Source: VFKU01 sp964620045
GTDB lineage: Bacteria > Hydrogenedentota > Hydrogenedentia > Hydrogenedentales > GCA-2746185
DNA length: 64,000 bases
Direction: 5' to 3'
Assembly: GCA_964620045.1 (NCBI GenBank)
Contig: CAZUJL010000005.1
Location: forward strand, 1 to 64,000
The notes below the pieces were generated by a model that had not been told where the DNA came from, searched no databases, and saw only the letters and a list, made by a program, of their open reading frames with translations. Positions 7,180 through 14,745 of this stretch are shown one piece after another. Each line of letters starts with the position of its first letter. The stretch's first letter is position 1. A program made the translations under genes and the position numbers.

Positions 7180-8871
7180 ATGGATACGAAGACCGAGCCG
7201 TGGGGGGATGATTTCGCGGATGGCTCGGTGACGGATGACGGCTTGAGTTCCGTGGGCACATGGACCGTGGTGGGTGCGAGCAAGGCCGCGCAGAATACGT
7301 CGTCTGGCTCAACGGTCTCGCTCTACCGCACGGTGAACGACGACAACATCGAGTTCCGATATACGTATTCGATCGACTCGTACTCTTCGGGCACCCCGCT
7401 CGTGGACGCGCATTTCCGGTACAACACGACCTCCGGTGAGCGGTTGCTGGTGCGGTTCCAGCCGGACCGGGCGCGGCTCTATTATTACAACGGCTCCGCT
7501 TGGTCCACGCCCGTGGACAACACCGGCGTGACGACGGCGACCGGCACGAAGTACAAGGTGCGCATCGAGGCCGACGGCGGCACGGTGAAGGTGTGGCGCT
7601 CGCCGGCGAGTGGCGGCGCGGAAACGCTGGTGTTCAATCAGTCGTCAATGCCGACCTACAACGGCAATCGGCTGCAACTCGCAGTGAGTGCGAACACGGT
7701 CGCCAGCCTCGACGACATCATGATTTTCGCGGACGATTCCGGACTGAACCGTTCGACGACCTTGACCTATCGCGACAACAACGAGGTGAATCAGGTCACG
7801 GACTACAACGGCGCGGCGAGTTACACCTTCGACGCGTGGGGCCGCACGAGCACGGAAGCCAAGAACGGCGTCACGCGGACGTACTCATGGACGAACGCGA
7901 ACCTGCTCGCGGGCATCAACTCCAGCGACACGAACGAAGTGGACGTGACCTATGCGTACACCGGCGACATGAAACGCGGTTGGCGGCTGGAGAATGGCTC
8001 GCTCGCGAATTACTACACGTGGGATGTGGGCTTTAACGTCATCGGCGAAGAGGCTGTAGGGTTGGCGCGGAAAGCCTTTGTGCCGGGATTGGCCGAAGTC
8101 GTCGGCAACAATCTCAGCAGCAGCGCCGACTACCACTACCTGACCACCGACCACCTCGGCTCCACGCGCGGCATGTGGAACGGTAGTATCACGCAAACCG
8201 GAAGCTGGGAGTCCACGCCCTACGGTTCAGCTTTTAATTTTGCGGGGCCAGCTGATGTAACGCATTTATTTGCCGGGCTTGACCTTGATCGAGTCACGGG
8301 CCAAAATTTTGGCTCCTATAGATACATGAATGCGAGCATCGGCGCTTGGACTAGCAGGGATCCTGTGGAAAGCCAATCTAATCTCTATAACTACGTTGGT
8401 GGGATGCCAACTCGATATGTCGACCCCAAGGGACTTTTTTTACAATCGGCTCCAGCGGTATCTACGAGCATCGCGGGAGGAGGTGCAGGTGCTTTGGGTC
8501 TAGGCGGACTTGCGATTCTGGGTATTGCTGTAGATTTACACTTGATTATGGAAGATGCGCGTCGAGCGAAACAGATATGGGATGAATGGGCTAGTGTTCA
8601 AGAGGAAAACGCCAAACTCGCTGGGTATTGGGCAAATAAAAAAGAGTACAAGGACATTTGTGACGAGAAAACCCCCGTGGGGTTGAACCCATGTGCCTTT
8701 AATCGATGGAGACTTGATAATCGCATACGCTGTAAAGAAGCAATGAAGCGGTTCGGTGAGAAGTGGTTCAAGGACGTGCCTGATCCATGGAATCATGATC
8801 TGGCGGGTATAGAAAATGAAATAGAGAAATATCGCAAGAAAGTCGATGACTGTGAGAAGAAAGGCCTATGA
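7180..8871 (+). CDS. RHS repeat-associated core protein with variable C-terminus, 5'-truncated (candidate toxin)
   Basis: 563 aa from the first ATG; in-frame RHS/YD-like sequence (TIQATYGYTYDAGDN) continues upstream to about 7120, next to REP copy 3, so the N-terminus appears lost. Residues about 5-185 read as a beta-sandwich insert (EFRYTYSIDSYSSGTP... GNRLQLAVSAN). YD-type repeats follow, then the RHS core DHLGSTRG ... GSYRYMNASIGAWTSRDP ... NLYNYVGGMPTRYVDPKG at about 325-418. Beyond that point the sequence changes: a Gly/Ala hydrophobic stretch, then a charged AT-rich tail with four cysteines ending DPWNHDLAGIENEIEKYRKK. RHS C-termini are typically swapped toxin domains; I cannot assign an activity to this one. 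The stop overlaps the next gene by 4 nt. Confidence 0.75.
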   Translation: MDTKTEPWGDDFADGSVTDDGLSSVGTWTVVGASKAAQNTSSGSTVSLYRTVNDDNIEFRYTYSIDSYSSGTPLVDAHFRYNTTSGERLLVRFQPDRARLYYYNGSAWSTPVDNTGVTTATGTKYKVRIEADGGTVKVWRSPASGGAETLVFNQSSMPTYNGNRLQLAVSANTVASLDDIMIFADDSGLNRSTTLTYRDNNEVNQVTDYNGAASYTFDAWGRTSTEAKNGVTRTYSWTNANLLAGINSSDTNEVDVTYAYTGDMKRGWRLENGSLANYYTWDVGFNVIGEEAVGLARKAFVPGLAEVVGNNLSSSADYHYLTTDHLGSTRGMWNGSITQTGSWESTPYGSAFNFAGPADVTHLFAGLDLDRVTGQNFGSYRYMNASIGAWTSRDPVESQSNLYNYVGGMPTRYVDPKGLFLQSAPAVSTSIAGGGAGALGLGGLAILGIAVDLHLIMEDARRAKQIWDEWASVQEENAKLAGYWANKKEYKDICDEKTPVGLNPCAFNRWRLDNRIRCKEAMKRFGEKWFKDVPDPWNHDLAGIENEIEKYRKKVDDCEKKGL

Positions 8872-9257
8872 CCGTGAGCATCCGTGACGATTCGCAACTG
8901 GCGGCTGTGCTTAAGGAAATCGCTAGTCACCCAAACTTTTCGGAGGTCGCCGTTGACAACGTAAATGCCCGCGGTCTCTTTGGCAACACCCCGCTTCATC
9001 TAGCAGTCAGTTGGGGTGATCTTGATGCCGCAAGAGTCCTTCTTGACGCTGGAGCCGATCCAAATGCTCCTGGACATTTCAACGAAACGCCCCTTCATCA
9101 TGCGGTGATAGTCAGAAACAGCAAGAAGATGATCGAACTGCTGCTCTCTAGAGGTGCCTCAAGAGATGCTCGGACTACAGAAGGTTCGACGGCGCTCGAC
9201 ATTTCCCAAACAATTGATTGTAGTGAAGCAATCCAACTACTAGCAGACAAGACGTAG
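8868..9257 (+). CDS. ankyrin-repeat protein, probable immunity partner
   Basis: 129 aa. The start ATGA overlaps the RHS stop, indicating translational coupling. After a short helical N-terminus come ankyrin repeats: GNTPLHLAVSWGDLDAARVLLDAGADPNAP, then ETPLHHAVIVRNSKKMIELLLSRGA, then a partial STALDISQ repeat. Ankyrin proteins are one of the known immunity-protein types encoded directly after polymorphic toxins, so its likely role is to neutralise the RHS C-terminal domain in the cytoplasm. That role is inferred from position and fold. Low GC matches the RHS tail, suggesting the two arrived together. Confidence 0.75.
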   Translation: MTVSIRDDSQLAAVLKEIASHPNFSEVAVDNVNARGLFGNTPLHLAVSWGDLDAARVLLDAGADPNAPGHFNETPLHHAVIVRNSKKMIELLLSRGASRDARTTEGSTALDISQTIDCSEAIQLLADKT

Positions 9258-9279
9258 AATGGGGGCACAATTGGGGGAC

Positions 9280-9301
9280 AAATGGGGACAGCCACCCATT
9301 T
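9280..9301 (+). repeat. REP-like palindrome, copy 4
   Basis: AAATGGG (9280-9286), loop GACAGCCA, CCCATTT (9295-9301): a perfect stem with the same G-C pair as copy 3. It is followed by an RHS fragment, as copy 3 is. Confidence 0.8.
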
Positions 9302-9360
9302 CACCGTGCGGCACAATTCCGTCACACCATTCAGGCGACGTACGGCTATACCTACCATTC
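9302..9360 (+). pseudogene. RHS repeat fragment duplicated from 7109-7170
   Basis: The stretch CATTCAGGCGACGTACGGCT and its flanks match 7137-7160, and in one frame read TIQATYGYTYHSG against TIQATYGYTYDAG in the RHS gene. It is cut off at the next REP copy. It is a scrap of an RHS gene and not itself coding. Confidence 0.65.
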
Positions 9361-9364
9361 CGGG

Positions 9365-9387
9365 AAATAGGGGACAGCCACCTATTT
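9365..9387 (+). repeat. REP-like palindrome, copy 5
   Basis: AAATAGG (9365-9371), 9-nt loop GGACAGCCA, CCTATTT (9381-9387). It spans the stop codon of the transposase remnant on the minus strand, just as copy 1 spans the stop of the intact gene. Confidence 0.8.
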
Positions 9388-9471
9388 CCAAGTCGTCTTT
9401 CGTGTCGTGGGTCGGCCGATGGGCAACGCTCGCAGTCGGCGGCCAAGCCGATGTTCCAGTTTGCTCCAAAA
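9382..9471 (-). pseudogene. remnant of a second RAYT transposase (C-terminal 29 codons)
   Basis: On the minus strand, 29 codons ending in a TAG inside REP copy 5 contain SKLEHRLGRRLRA, LPIGRP and a basic tail, nearly the same as the C-terminus of the intact transposase (SKLEHRLGRRLRA, MPVGRP). A stop codon lies immediately upstream at 9472-9474. This shows that a second transposase copy once stood here and was deleted. Confidence 0.8.
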
Positions 9472-9533
9472 TTAACCGTGCAGAGCACCTTGTTTCGCAC
9501 GACACCCTTGTTTCGCGACTGGTCCTAATGTGG

Positions 9534-9552
9534 AAGCGGCGTCCCGCCGCTT
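9534..9552. repeat. short palindromic repeat, family B, copy 2
   Basis: AAGCGGCG-TCC-CGCCGCTT, preceded by TAATGTGG as in copy 1 at 5772-5790. From here to the next gene at about 9867 I see no coding region or clear signal. Confidence 0.7.
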
Positions 9553-9866
9553 GAGTGGAACCCTAGTCTCGCACCCGAAACGTATTGCGCCGCAGGCGCC
9601 CTCAACCGTCCGGCAGGACCCCTTGTTCCGCACCTGGGATTTGGACGGCAACAGACGCATATAGAGATAGAGGAGATCGGGAGGCGCAGCCAGAGCGGCA
9701 GGGTGGTGCGACTAGGGCACTGATTACGCGAGGGGGGCGTATTTCCGCCTTTTGCGCCATATCACACCCGTCCGCGCGCGCCCGATAGAAGAATCAACGC
9801 CGTCCTTGTATGCTCCAGCGGTTTCGGCGGTTGGGCGAAGGCATCAGGCGGGCGGGAGTGACCGGG

Positions 9867-11096
9867 ATGGACGGCAAGCGCGGGTGGGTGTTGGTGTTCG
9901 GCTGCTTTATCGCGCTGGCGATCACGTCGGGCATTGAGCTGTTCGTCATCCCGGCGACGCTGGGGACGATCATCGAGGACATGGGATGGTCGCTCACGCA
10001 GGTGTCCACCGCCGTGACCGTGTGGGGACTCTCGGCGGCGTTCTTCAGTCCATTCTGCGGCAAGCTGATCGATCGGTTAGGCGCGCGCACGATGATGCTG
10101 TTCGGCACCCTGCTTGCCGCCGTGATGACGTTTCTCACCGGAAGCGTGACCGAGCTGTGGCATCTCTACGGCATCATGGTGCTCTCCGCGCTCGCGGGCG
10201 TGTCGTGCACCTATATCCCCGTCGCGGCCGTGGTCGCGCGGTGGTTCGTAAAGCAGCGGGGCGTCGCGACCGGCGTGGCGATGCTGTCCATTTTCGTGGC
10301 GGGCGCCGCATTCCCCGTGATCACCACCAATTTATTGGGATCGCACTCCTGGCGCGAGGTATACCGGATTTTCGGCGGCGTGACGCTGCTGGCGCTCGTG
10401 CCGATCGTCGCGTTTATTCGCAATCCGGGCGCCGAGGAAGAACGTGCGTATCTGGCGACGATCCACAGTGACGATCACAGCGCGGGACTCACACTGGGTG
10501 CAGCATTACGCACGCGGAGTTTCTGGGGGCTAAGCGTGGGGGACATGCTGACCGGCCTCGTGTTCGCCGTGTTCAACGTGCACATGATTTTTTACCTAAC
10601 CGAAGACTTTGCCGACAATGCAATGGCGACAAACGCATTTGCGTCGCTAAACCTCGCGCTGGCAGCCGGCACGCTGGTGTTCGGCGCGCTCGGCGATCGG
10701 CTCCCGCTGCGCGGCGTGCTGGTGTCTTGTTATTTGTTTCCCACGATTGCGATGCCCGTGTTGATGTACGGCAGCCATGCCGGCATCGCCGCGCTGGCCT
10801 TCGCCTTCGCCCTCCTGGCAGGGTTTCCGGGCGGCGGGCGCAACGCGCTGTTTCCGGTCACGCTGGTCTACTGTTTCGGCGAGGCGCATTTCGGCGCCAT
10901 CTACGGCGTGAGCAACATGTTCTTCATGGTGGGTAATGCGTTCGGCCCGGTGTTGGCGGCGCAGGTGTTTGAAAAAGCCGGAGGATCGCAGCCGGTGTAT
11001 ATCGGTTGCCTGGTGTTGCTCGTGATTTCGTCCTGCCTGGTTGCGCTGATTCGCCGCGAACACGGCACGGCCCGCAAGGGCGCTGCGGGCGTCTAA
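9867..11096 (+). CDS. MFS transporter, 12-helix, monocarboxylate/OFA-like
   Basis: 409 aa from ATG at 9867, which leads straight into TM1 (WVLVFGCFIALAITSG) and has a GGGAG about 10 bases upstream; an in-frame ATG at 9810 would add 19 basic residues. Features are FSPFCGKLIDRLGARTMM (motif A-like, TM2-TM3), RGVATGVAMLSIFVAG in TM5, a central loop with charged residues at about 200-220, and GFPGGGRNALFPVTLVYCFG in the second half. The style resembles oxalate/formate and monocarboxylate permeases. Substrate unknown. It lies just outside the REP/RHS island. Confidence 0.8.
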   Translation: MDGKRGWVLVFGCFIALAITSGIELFVIPATLGTIIEDMGWSLTQVSTAVTVWGLSAAFFSPFCGKLIDRLGARTMMLFGTLLAAVMTFLTGSVTELWHLYGIMVLSALAGVSCTYIPVAAVVARWFVKQRGVATGVAMLSIFVAGAAFPVITTNLLGSHSWREVYRIFGGVTLLALVPIVAFIRNPGAEEERAYLATIHSDDHSAGLTLGAALRTRSFWGLSVGDMLTGLVFAVFNVHMIFYLTEDFADNAMATNAFASLNLALAAGTLVFGALGDRLPLRGVLVSCYLFPTIAMPVLMYGSHAGIAALAFAFALLAGFPGGGRNALFPVTLVYCFGEAHFGAIYGVSNMFFMVGNAFGPVLAAQVFEKAGGSQPVYIGCLVLLVISSCLVALIRREHGTARKGAAGV

Positions 11097-11111
11097 GTCA
11101 GGACAACGGCC

Positions 11112-12101
11112 TTAGCGAATCGAACTTTTCGCCGTCGACGGCTGCGCCATGGGCGATTCCGCGTGCGGCGCGGGCAGCGCGGCGATTGCTCCGCCGGTTT
11201 CCTTGTGCGCCAAGCGACCCGCGATGCGGCCCATGCGATTGAGCATGTGGCAACTGAGCAGACCAACAACCGCGAGCAGCGAAATGTGCTCGGCGCGCGC
11301 ATGCTGAACCATCGTGCCCACCATGCTGTAGCGCGAACGGCCGGTGATGAAAGTGTGGCCCGTTTTCTGTAGCGCGCGGCGCGCAGCGATGCTGCGATAA
11401 CCCATCAGGAAGTGCTTGCGCGCATACTGAAGCGTGGTCTGCCGCGGCTTGTGCCGCACAACGGCGTCGCTGATCAGCACGGGGATGTTGTCTTCACGCG
11501 TGAGCTGCGCCAGCAGGGCGCTGTCTTCGCTGCGGATGTTGTGCAGTTCAAACAGCGGCTGCGAGAAGCGCGCGTAATCTCCGTGGATCACGAATCCACC
11601 GGTCGCGAGATAGTGAATGTGACCGTCCGGCTTGCTGGTCGCGCGCTGCGTCGCCACGAGACGCACCTCTTCCATGCGCTCGACAAAATTCGACTGCCCG
11701 CCAACCAGTTTCAACTGGTAGGCGATGTGGCCGGGGATGTTGGCCAGCCCCGCGGCCACCGCGCGCAGGGTCTGCGGACAAACCTCGCAGTCGCTGTCGG
11801 TGAACATGATCCAGCGGCCGCGGGAGACTTCAACGCCATGGTTGCGCGCCGCCGCAATGCCGCGCGGCGACTGGCGCACGATGCGGATTTCGCCCGGCGA
11901 TGATTTTTTCCAGGTGACGTTGATGGGTACGGTAGAGCCGTCATCGACGATCACCACCTCAAACGGCGGCGGGTTGATTTGGGCTTCGAGACTATCCAGA
12001 CACGCATCGAGTTCGTCGGCGCGATCGCGGATCACGATGACGACACTGAGGAGTGGGTGCGTATTCGAAACAGAACCGTTGCGAACGGGTAAATACAACA
12101 T
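11112..12101 (-). CDS. family 2 glycosyltransferase
   Basis: 329 aa from ATG at 12101 (MLYLPVRNGSVSN); an upstream ATG at 12146 is possible. The GT-A fold is clear: LLSVVIVIRDRADELDACLDSL at the start, FEVVIVDDGST, the RGIAAARNHGVEVSRGRWIMFTDSD segment whose DSD is the metal-binding DXD, and an ED pair (NIRSEDSALL) as likely catalytic base. The C-terminal third is basic with a weak hydrophobic stretch (ISLLAVVGLLSC). It probably transfers a sugar from a nucleotide-sugar to a surface glycan. No polysaccharide cluster surrounds it. The 270 bases upstream are AT-rich and show no gene. Confidence 0.85.
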   Translation of the reverse strand: MLYLPVRNGSVSNTHPLLSVVIVIRDRADELDACLDSLEAQINPPPFEVVIVDDGSTVPINVTWKKSSPGEIRIVRQSPRGIAAARNHGVEVSRGRWIMFTDSDCEVCPQTLRAVAAGLANIPGHIAYQLKLVGGQSNFVERMEEVRLVATQRATSKPDGHIHYLATGGFVIHGDYARFSQPLFELHNIRSEDSALLAQLTREDNIPVLISDAVVRHKPRQTTLQYARKHFLMGYRSIAARRALQKTGHTFITGRSRYSMVGTMVQHARAEHISLLAVVGLLSCHMLNRMGRIAGRLAHKETGGAIAALPAPHAESPMAQPSTAKSSIR

Positions 12102-12374
12102 GAAAACCAACCTTGGGTAACGTCCAAAAGACCCCGAGAATGTCAATAATTAACATACTCTTCGTGCCCAAATTCGTCAAGAGATAATTTTGCTGCGGAA
12201 GCAACAGATATAGGGTTATTACTATTTCGACAGGGTCAAATATTTCTTACACGAGTGTGCGATTCGATTCGAAGTAAATAAGAAAAACGATAAGTTCTAG
12301 CGATCGTGTCCTGTTTTGTTTACAGAGCCGGAGCGATTAGCACATGAGCTTTGGATGTAATTGCTGGGCAGGAA

Positions 12375-13229
12375 TTAGGGGGCTTCTGCGCGGCGAAAAC
12401 GCTCAACGAAGCGATCGCCGGATTTGTTGTAGCCCGTGAAGCCCAATTTGATCTGAGTCTTCACCGCGTTGGGCATGACGGGATCGTATTTGTCGATCGC
12501 CGCGCCAAACTGGCTGACGTGTGCTGCACTTGCCTCGATTTTTTTGTCGAAGTGATCGGTGATATCGGCTTCGTAGTTGGGCTGCTGGCTGTAGTAGAAG
12601 TACGCCACCGGCACGGAGTAGGGTTCGAGACCTTCGTCGAGCTTGTGCTGCGGATAGTACAGCGGCCACTCGGCGGCGATGAACGCGTCCTGCGTGATGT
12701 TGGCGGCCATGCGGTGGTCAGTCTTGTGCCACTGCACCCAAGTCGTGCCCGGATCAGGGCTGAAAACCGCGGCGGGTTTGTGAATCTTGATCAGGCGCGC
12801 GATTTCGCCGCGGAGCACGCGCGGATCGGCATATTCGAGATCGCCGTCTTCGTAGCCGAGCCACTCGATGTTTTCCTTGGGGATGCCGAGGAGCGCGCAG
12901 GCATTCTCCTCTTCGACACGACGGATTTCGGCGAGGCGTTCGCGCGTCATTTCGGGGTCGCGCGAGCCGCGGTTGTCATTGGTGTAAATCACCACCACGA
13001 CCTTGTTGCCGTTGGCTGCGAGGCGCGCCATGGTGCCGCCGCTGGAAAAGGTGTCGTCGTCGGGGTGCGGCGTAAACACCATCACGGTTTTGCCTTTCAT
13101 ATTCTCAATGCGATTGGCGTCGGCCACGGTGACGGGATCGACCAGGGGCGCGGTCATGGGCTGGGCGAGCGACAGTTGCGACAGGCCAAGCGTGGCCACG
13201 AACACGAAAAGGGCAGCAACGGGTTTCAT
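12375..13229 (-). CDS. secreted PIG-L (LmbE) family deacetylase
   Basis: 284 aa from ATG at 13229, with GGAGGAATT upstream and a signal peptide (MKPVAALFVFVATLGLSQLSLAQ). The catalytic motif HPDDD is at 55-59, with a later KTDHR His completing the usual zinc site (HPDD...H). PIG-L enzymes remove the acetyl group from N-acetylglucosamine-type amino sugars; a signal peptide places this one outside the cytoplasm. It follows the substrate-binding-protein gene in the same direction with a 65-base gap and may be co-transcribed with it. Confidence 0.85.
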   Translation of the reverse strand: MKPVAALFVFVATLGLSQLSLAQPMTAPLVDPVTVADANRIENMKGKTVMVFTPHPDDDTFSSGGTMARLAANGNKVVVVIYTNDNRGSRDPEMTRERLAEIRRVEEENACALLGIPKENIEWLGYEDGDLEYADPRVLRGEIARLIKIHKPAAVFSPDPGTTWVQWHKTDHRMAANITQDAFIAAEWPLYYPQHKLDEGLEPYSVPVAYFYYSQQPNYEADITDHFDKKIEASAAHVSQFGAAIDKYDPVMPNAVKTQIKLGFTGYNKSGDRFVERFRRAEAP

Positions 13230-13294
13230 TCGCGAAATTCCTCCGATCAGGCGAACACTATTGCACCCGCGCAATCGGGAAGTCCACCTACGCC

Positions 13295-14596
13295 CTAGCG
13301 CGGATACCACGTGCCAAGATAGGAATTGGCAGTGGTCTGCGCGCGCTCGAGGGCCAGGCCAGTCGATTCGGGATCGCTGAACGCGGGCACCATGATCTGC
13401 CAGAAGCGCTCTATCGCAGGCGCGAGATCCACGACGCGATCCAGCGCCAGCACGCCGTATTCAGAGGCTGTGAACAGTACCTCCGGGTTCTGGATTTTGC
13501 CGACCATGCGCGCGCGAAAATCGTCGCGGCGGCTGAAATCGAGGCGGATCGGAAAGCCCGCAATGACCTCCGGCAGCGATACGTCAGCCCGCGAAATCCA
13601 CTTGATGAATTCCCACGACGCGGCTTCTTCTTTGGGCGTGCTATTCCGGACGGCGAGGTACAAGTGATATGCACTGATGGTGCGTGGGCGGCCATCGATG
13701 CTCGGCATCGGTGCAAGGCGCAGGCCCGGCCGATTGATGGCGTCGCCAATACTCTGGGTTGTCTCCAGGTGCATCGCGCAGCGGATGCTCGTATCCTGCA
13801 TCCGTTCTTCGAGAGTGCGATCATCGTCACGCGAGACCTGCCACGTGTAGCCGAGGTTGTGCATAAACTGTACGCTCTGTTCGATGATTTTCGGGTCGGC
13901 GTCAAAGCGTCCGTTGCGCATGAAGGCGCCCGGTTGCTGGAGTATGAGCGACATAAACATCATCGGCAGCGCGTCGTCGGTGGTGCGATACGCGACGCCG
14001 TACTGGTCGATATCGCCATCGCCGTCGGTGTCGCGCGTGAGGAGCGATGCGTAGTCGATGAATTCCTGCCAGGTCCGCGGCGGGTTGTAGATGCCGGCCC
14101 GCTGGAAGAGTTCCCAATCCATTACCAGGATGAAATCGCGGCTGAGCCAGGGAACCGCCCACGTGCGCCCATTGTGTCGCACCTGATCCAGCAGCGCGGG
14201 CGAGAAGTCGCTGAGTGCAAAACCGTCGTCCGCCTTGTCGAACGACTCGATCGGCTTTATCAGCTTATGCTCGGCGAGGTACGGCGCGAGGTAGCCGAAC
14301 TGGCTGTCGATGCCCGTCACGTTCGCGCCGAGCACATCCTCAATGCGATCGCCGAACACATCTTCGTGTTTTTGAAAGCGCTCGCGCGAGGGGGTGTCGA
14401 CATCGCGCAAGCGGACAATAATGTCAGGATGCGCCGTTTGAAACGCGAGGGTTTCGCGCTCGATCCACTCCACCGACATCGACGGCGCCGCGAGCCAGCC
14501 CACCTCGATGGTCACCGGATCCGGCGCGGCGGGGGGCATCCAGCACGCCCAGAAGACGGCAATCAAGAGAAACGCGCGGCGAAGTGTGGGGGTCAT
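13295..14596 (-). CDS. ABC sugar-type extracellular solute-binding protein (orphan)
   Basis: 433 aa from ATG at 14596 (GGAGGG ten bases upstream), beginning with a signal peptide ending near PPAAPDP. The fold is that of family 1 binding proteins: VEWIERETLAFQTAHPDIIVRLRD at the start, WAVPWLSRDFILVMDWELFQRAG in the middle, the NPPRTWQEFIDYASLLTRDTDGDGDIDQYGVA segment (a Ca-site-like DxDxDxD is visible), and EAASWEFIKWIS near the end. Such proteins deliver sugars to a membrane permease. No permease or ATPase gene is next to it. The neighbouring deacetylase suggests an amino-sugar ligand, by inference only. Confidence 0.8.
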   Translation of the reverse strand: MTPTLRRAFLLIAVFWACWMPPAAPDPVTIEVGWLAAPSMSVEWIERETLAFQTAHPDIIVRLRDVDTPSRERFQKHEDVFGDRIEDVLGANVTGIDSQFGYLAPYLAEHKLIKPIESFDKADDGFALSDFSPALLDQVRHNGRTWAVPWLSRDFILVMDWELFQRAGIYNPPRTWQEFIDYASLLTRDTDGDGDIDQYGVAYRTTDDALPMMFMSLILQQPGAFMRNGRFDADPKIIEQSVQFMHNLGYTWQVSRDDDRTLEERMQDTSIRCAMHLETTQSIGDAINRPGLRLAPMPSIDGRPRTISAYHLYLAVRNSTPKEEAASWEFIKWISRADVSLPEVIAGFPIRLDFSRRDDFRARMVGKIQNPEVLFTASEYGVLALDRVVDLAPAIERFWQIMVPAFSDPESTGLALERAQTTANSYLGTWYPR

Positions 14597-14745
14597 CGGT
14601 CGATCCCTCCGGAGTCGGTCGTGCTGAAGCCAGACTAGGGCAGGTAACACGGAATGTCAACGGGTTTTCTAGTACGTGCGCTGAGCGCGGCTTTTGTTTA
14701 CGCGGGCGTCGCGTGTAGGCTGCAGACGCGCAGGAGGAGTGACGA

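Noticed and set aside
5822..9387. REP copies considered as a CRISPR array.
   Set aside because: Spacing is irregular (23 to 2200 bases), copies occur in both orientations and span gene ends; no cas genes are present.
9388..9560. Minus-strand frame of about 135 codons across the REP/RHS scrap region.
   Set aside because: It crosses two REP hairpins and the transposase fossil; only the 29-codon transposase tail is meaningful.
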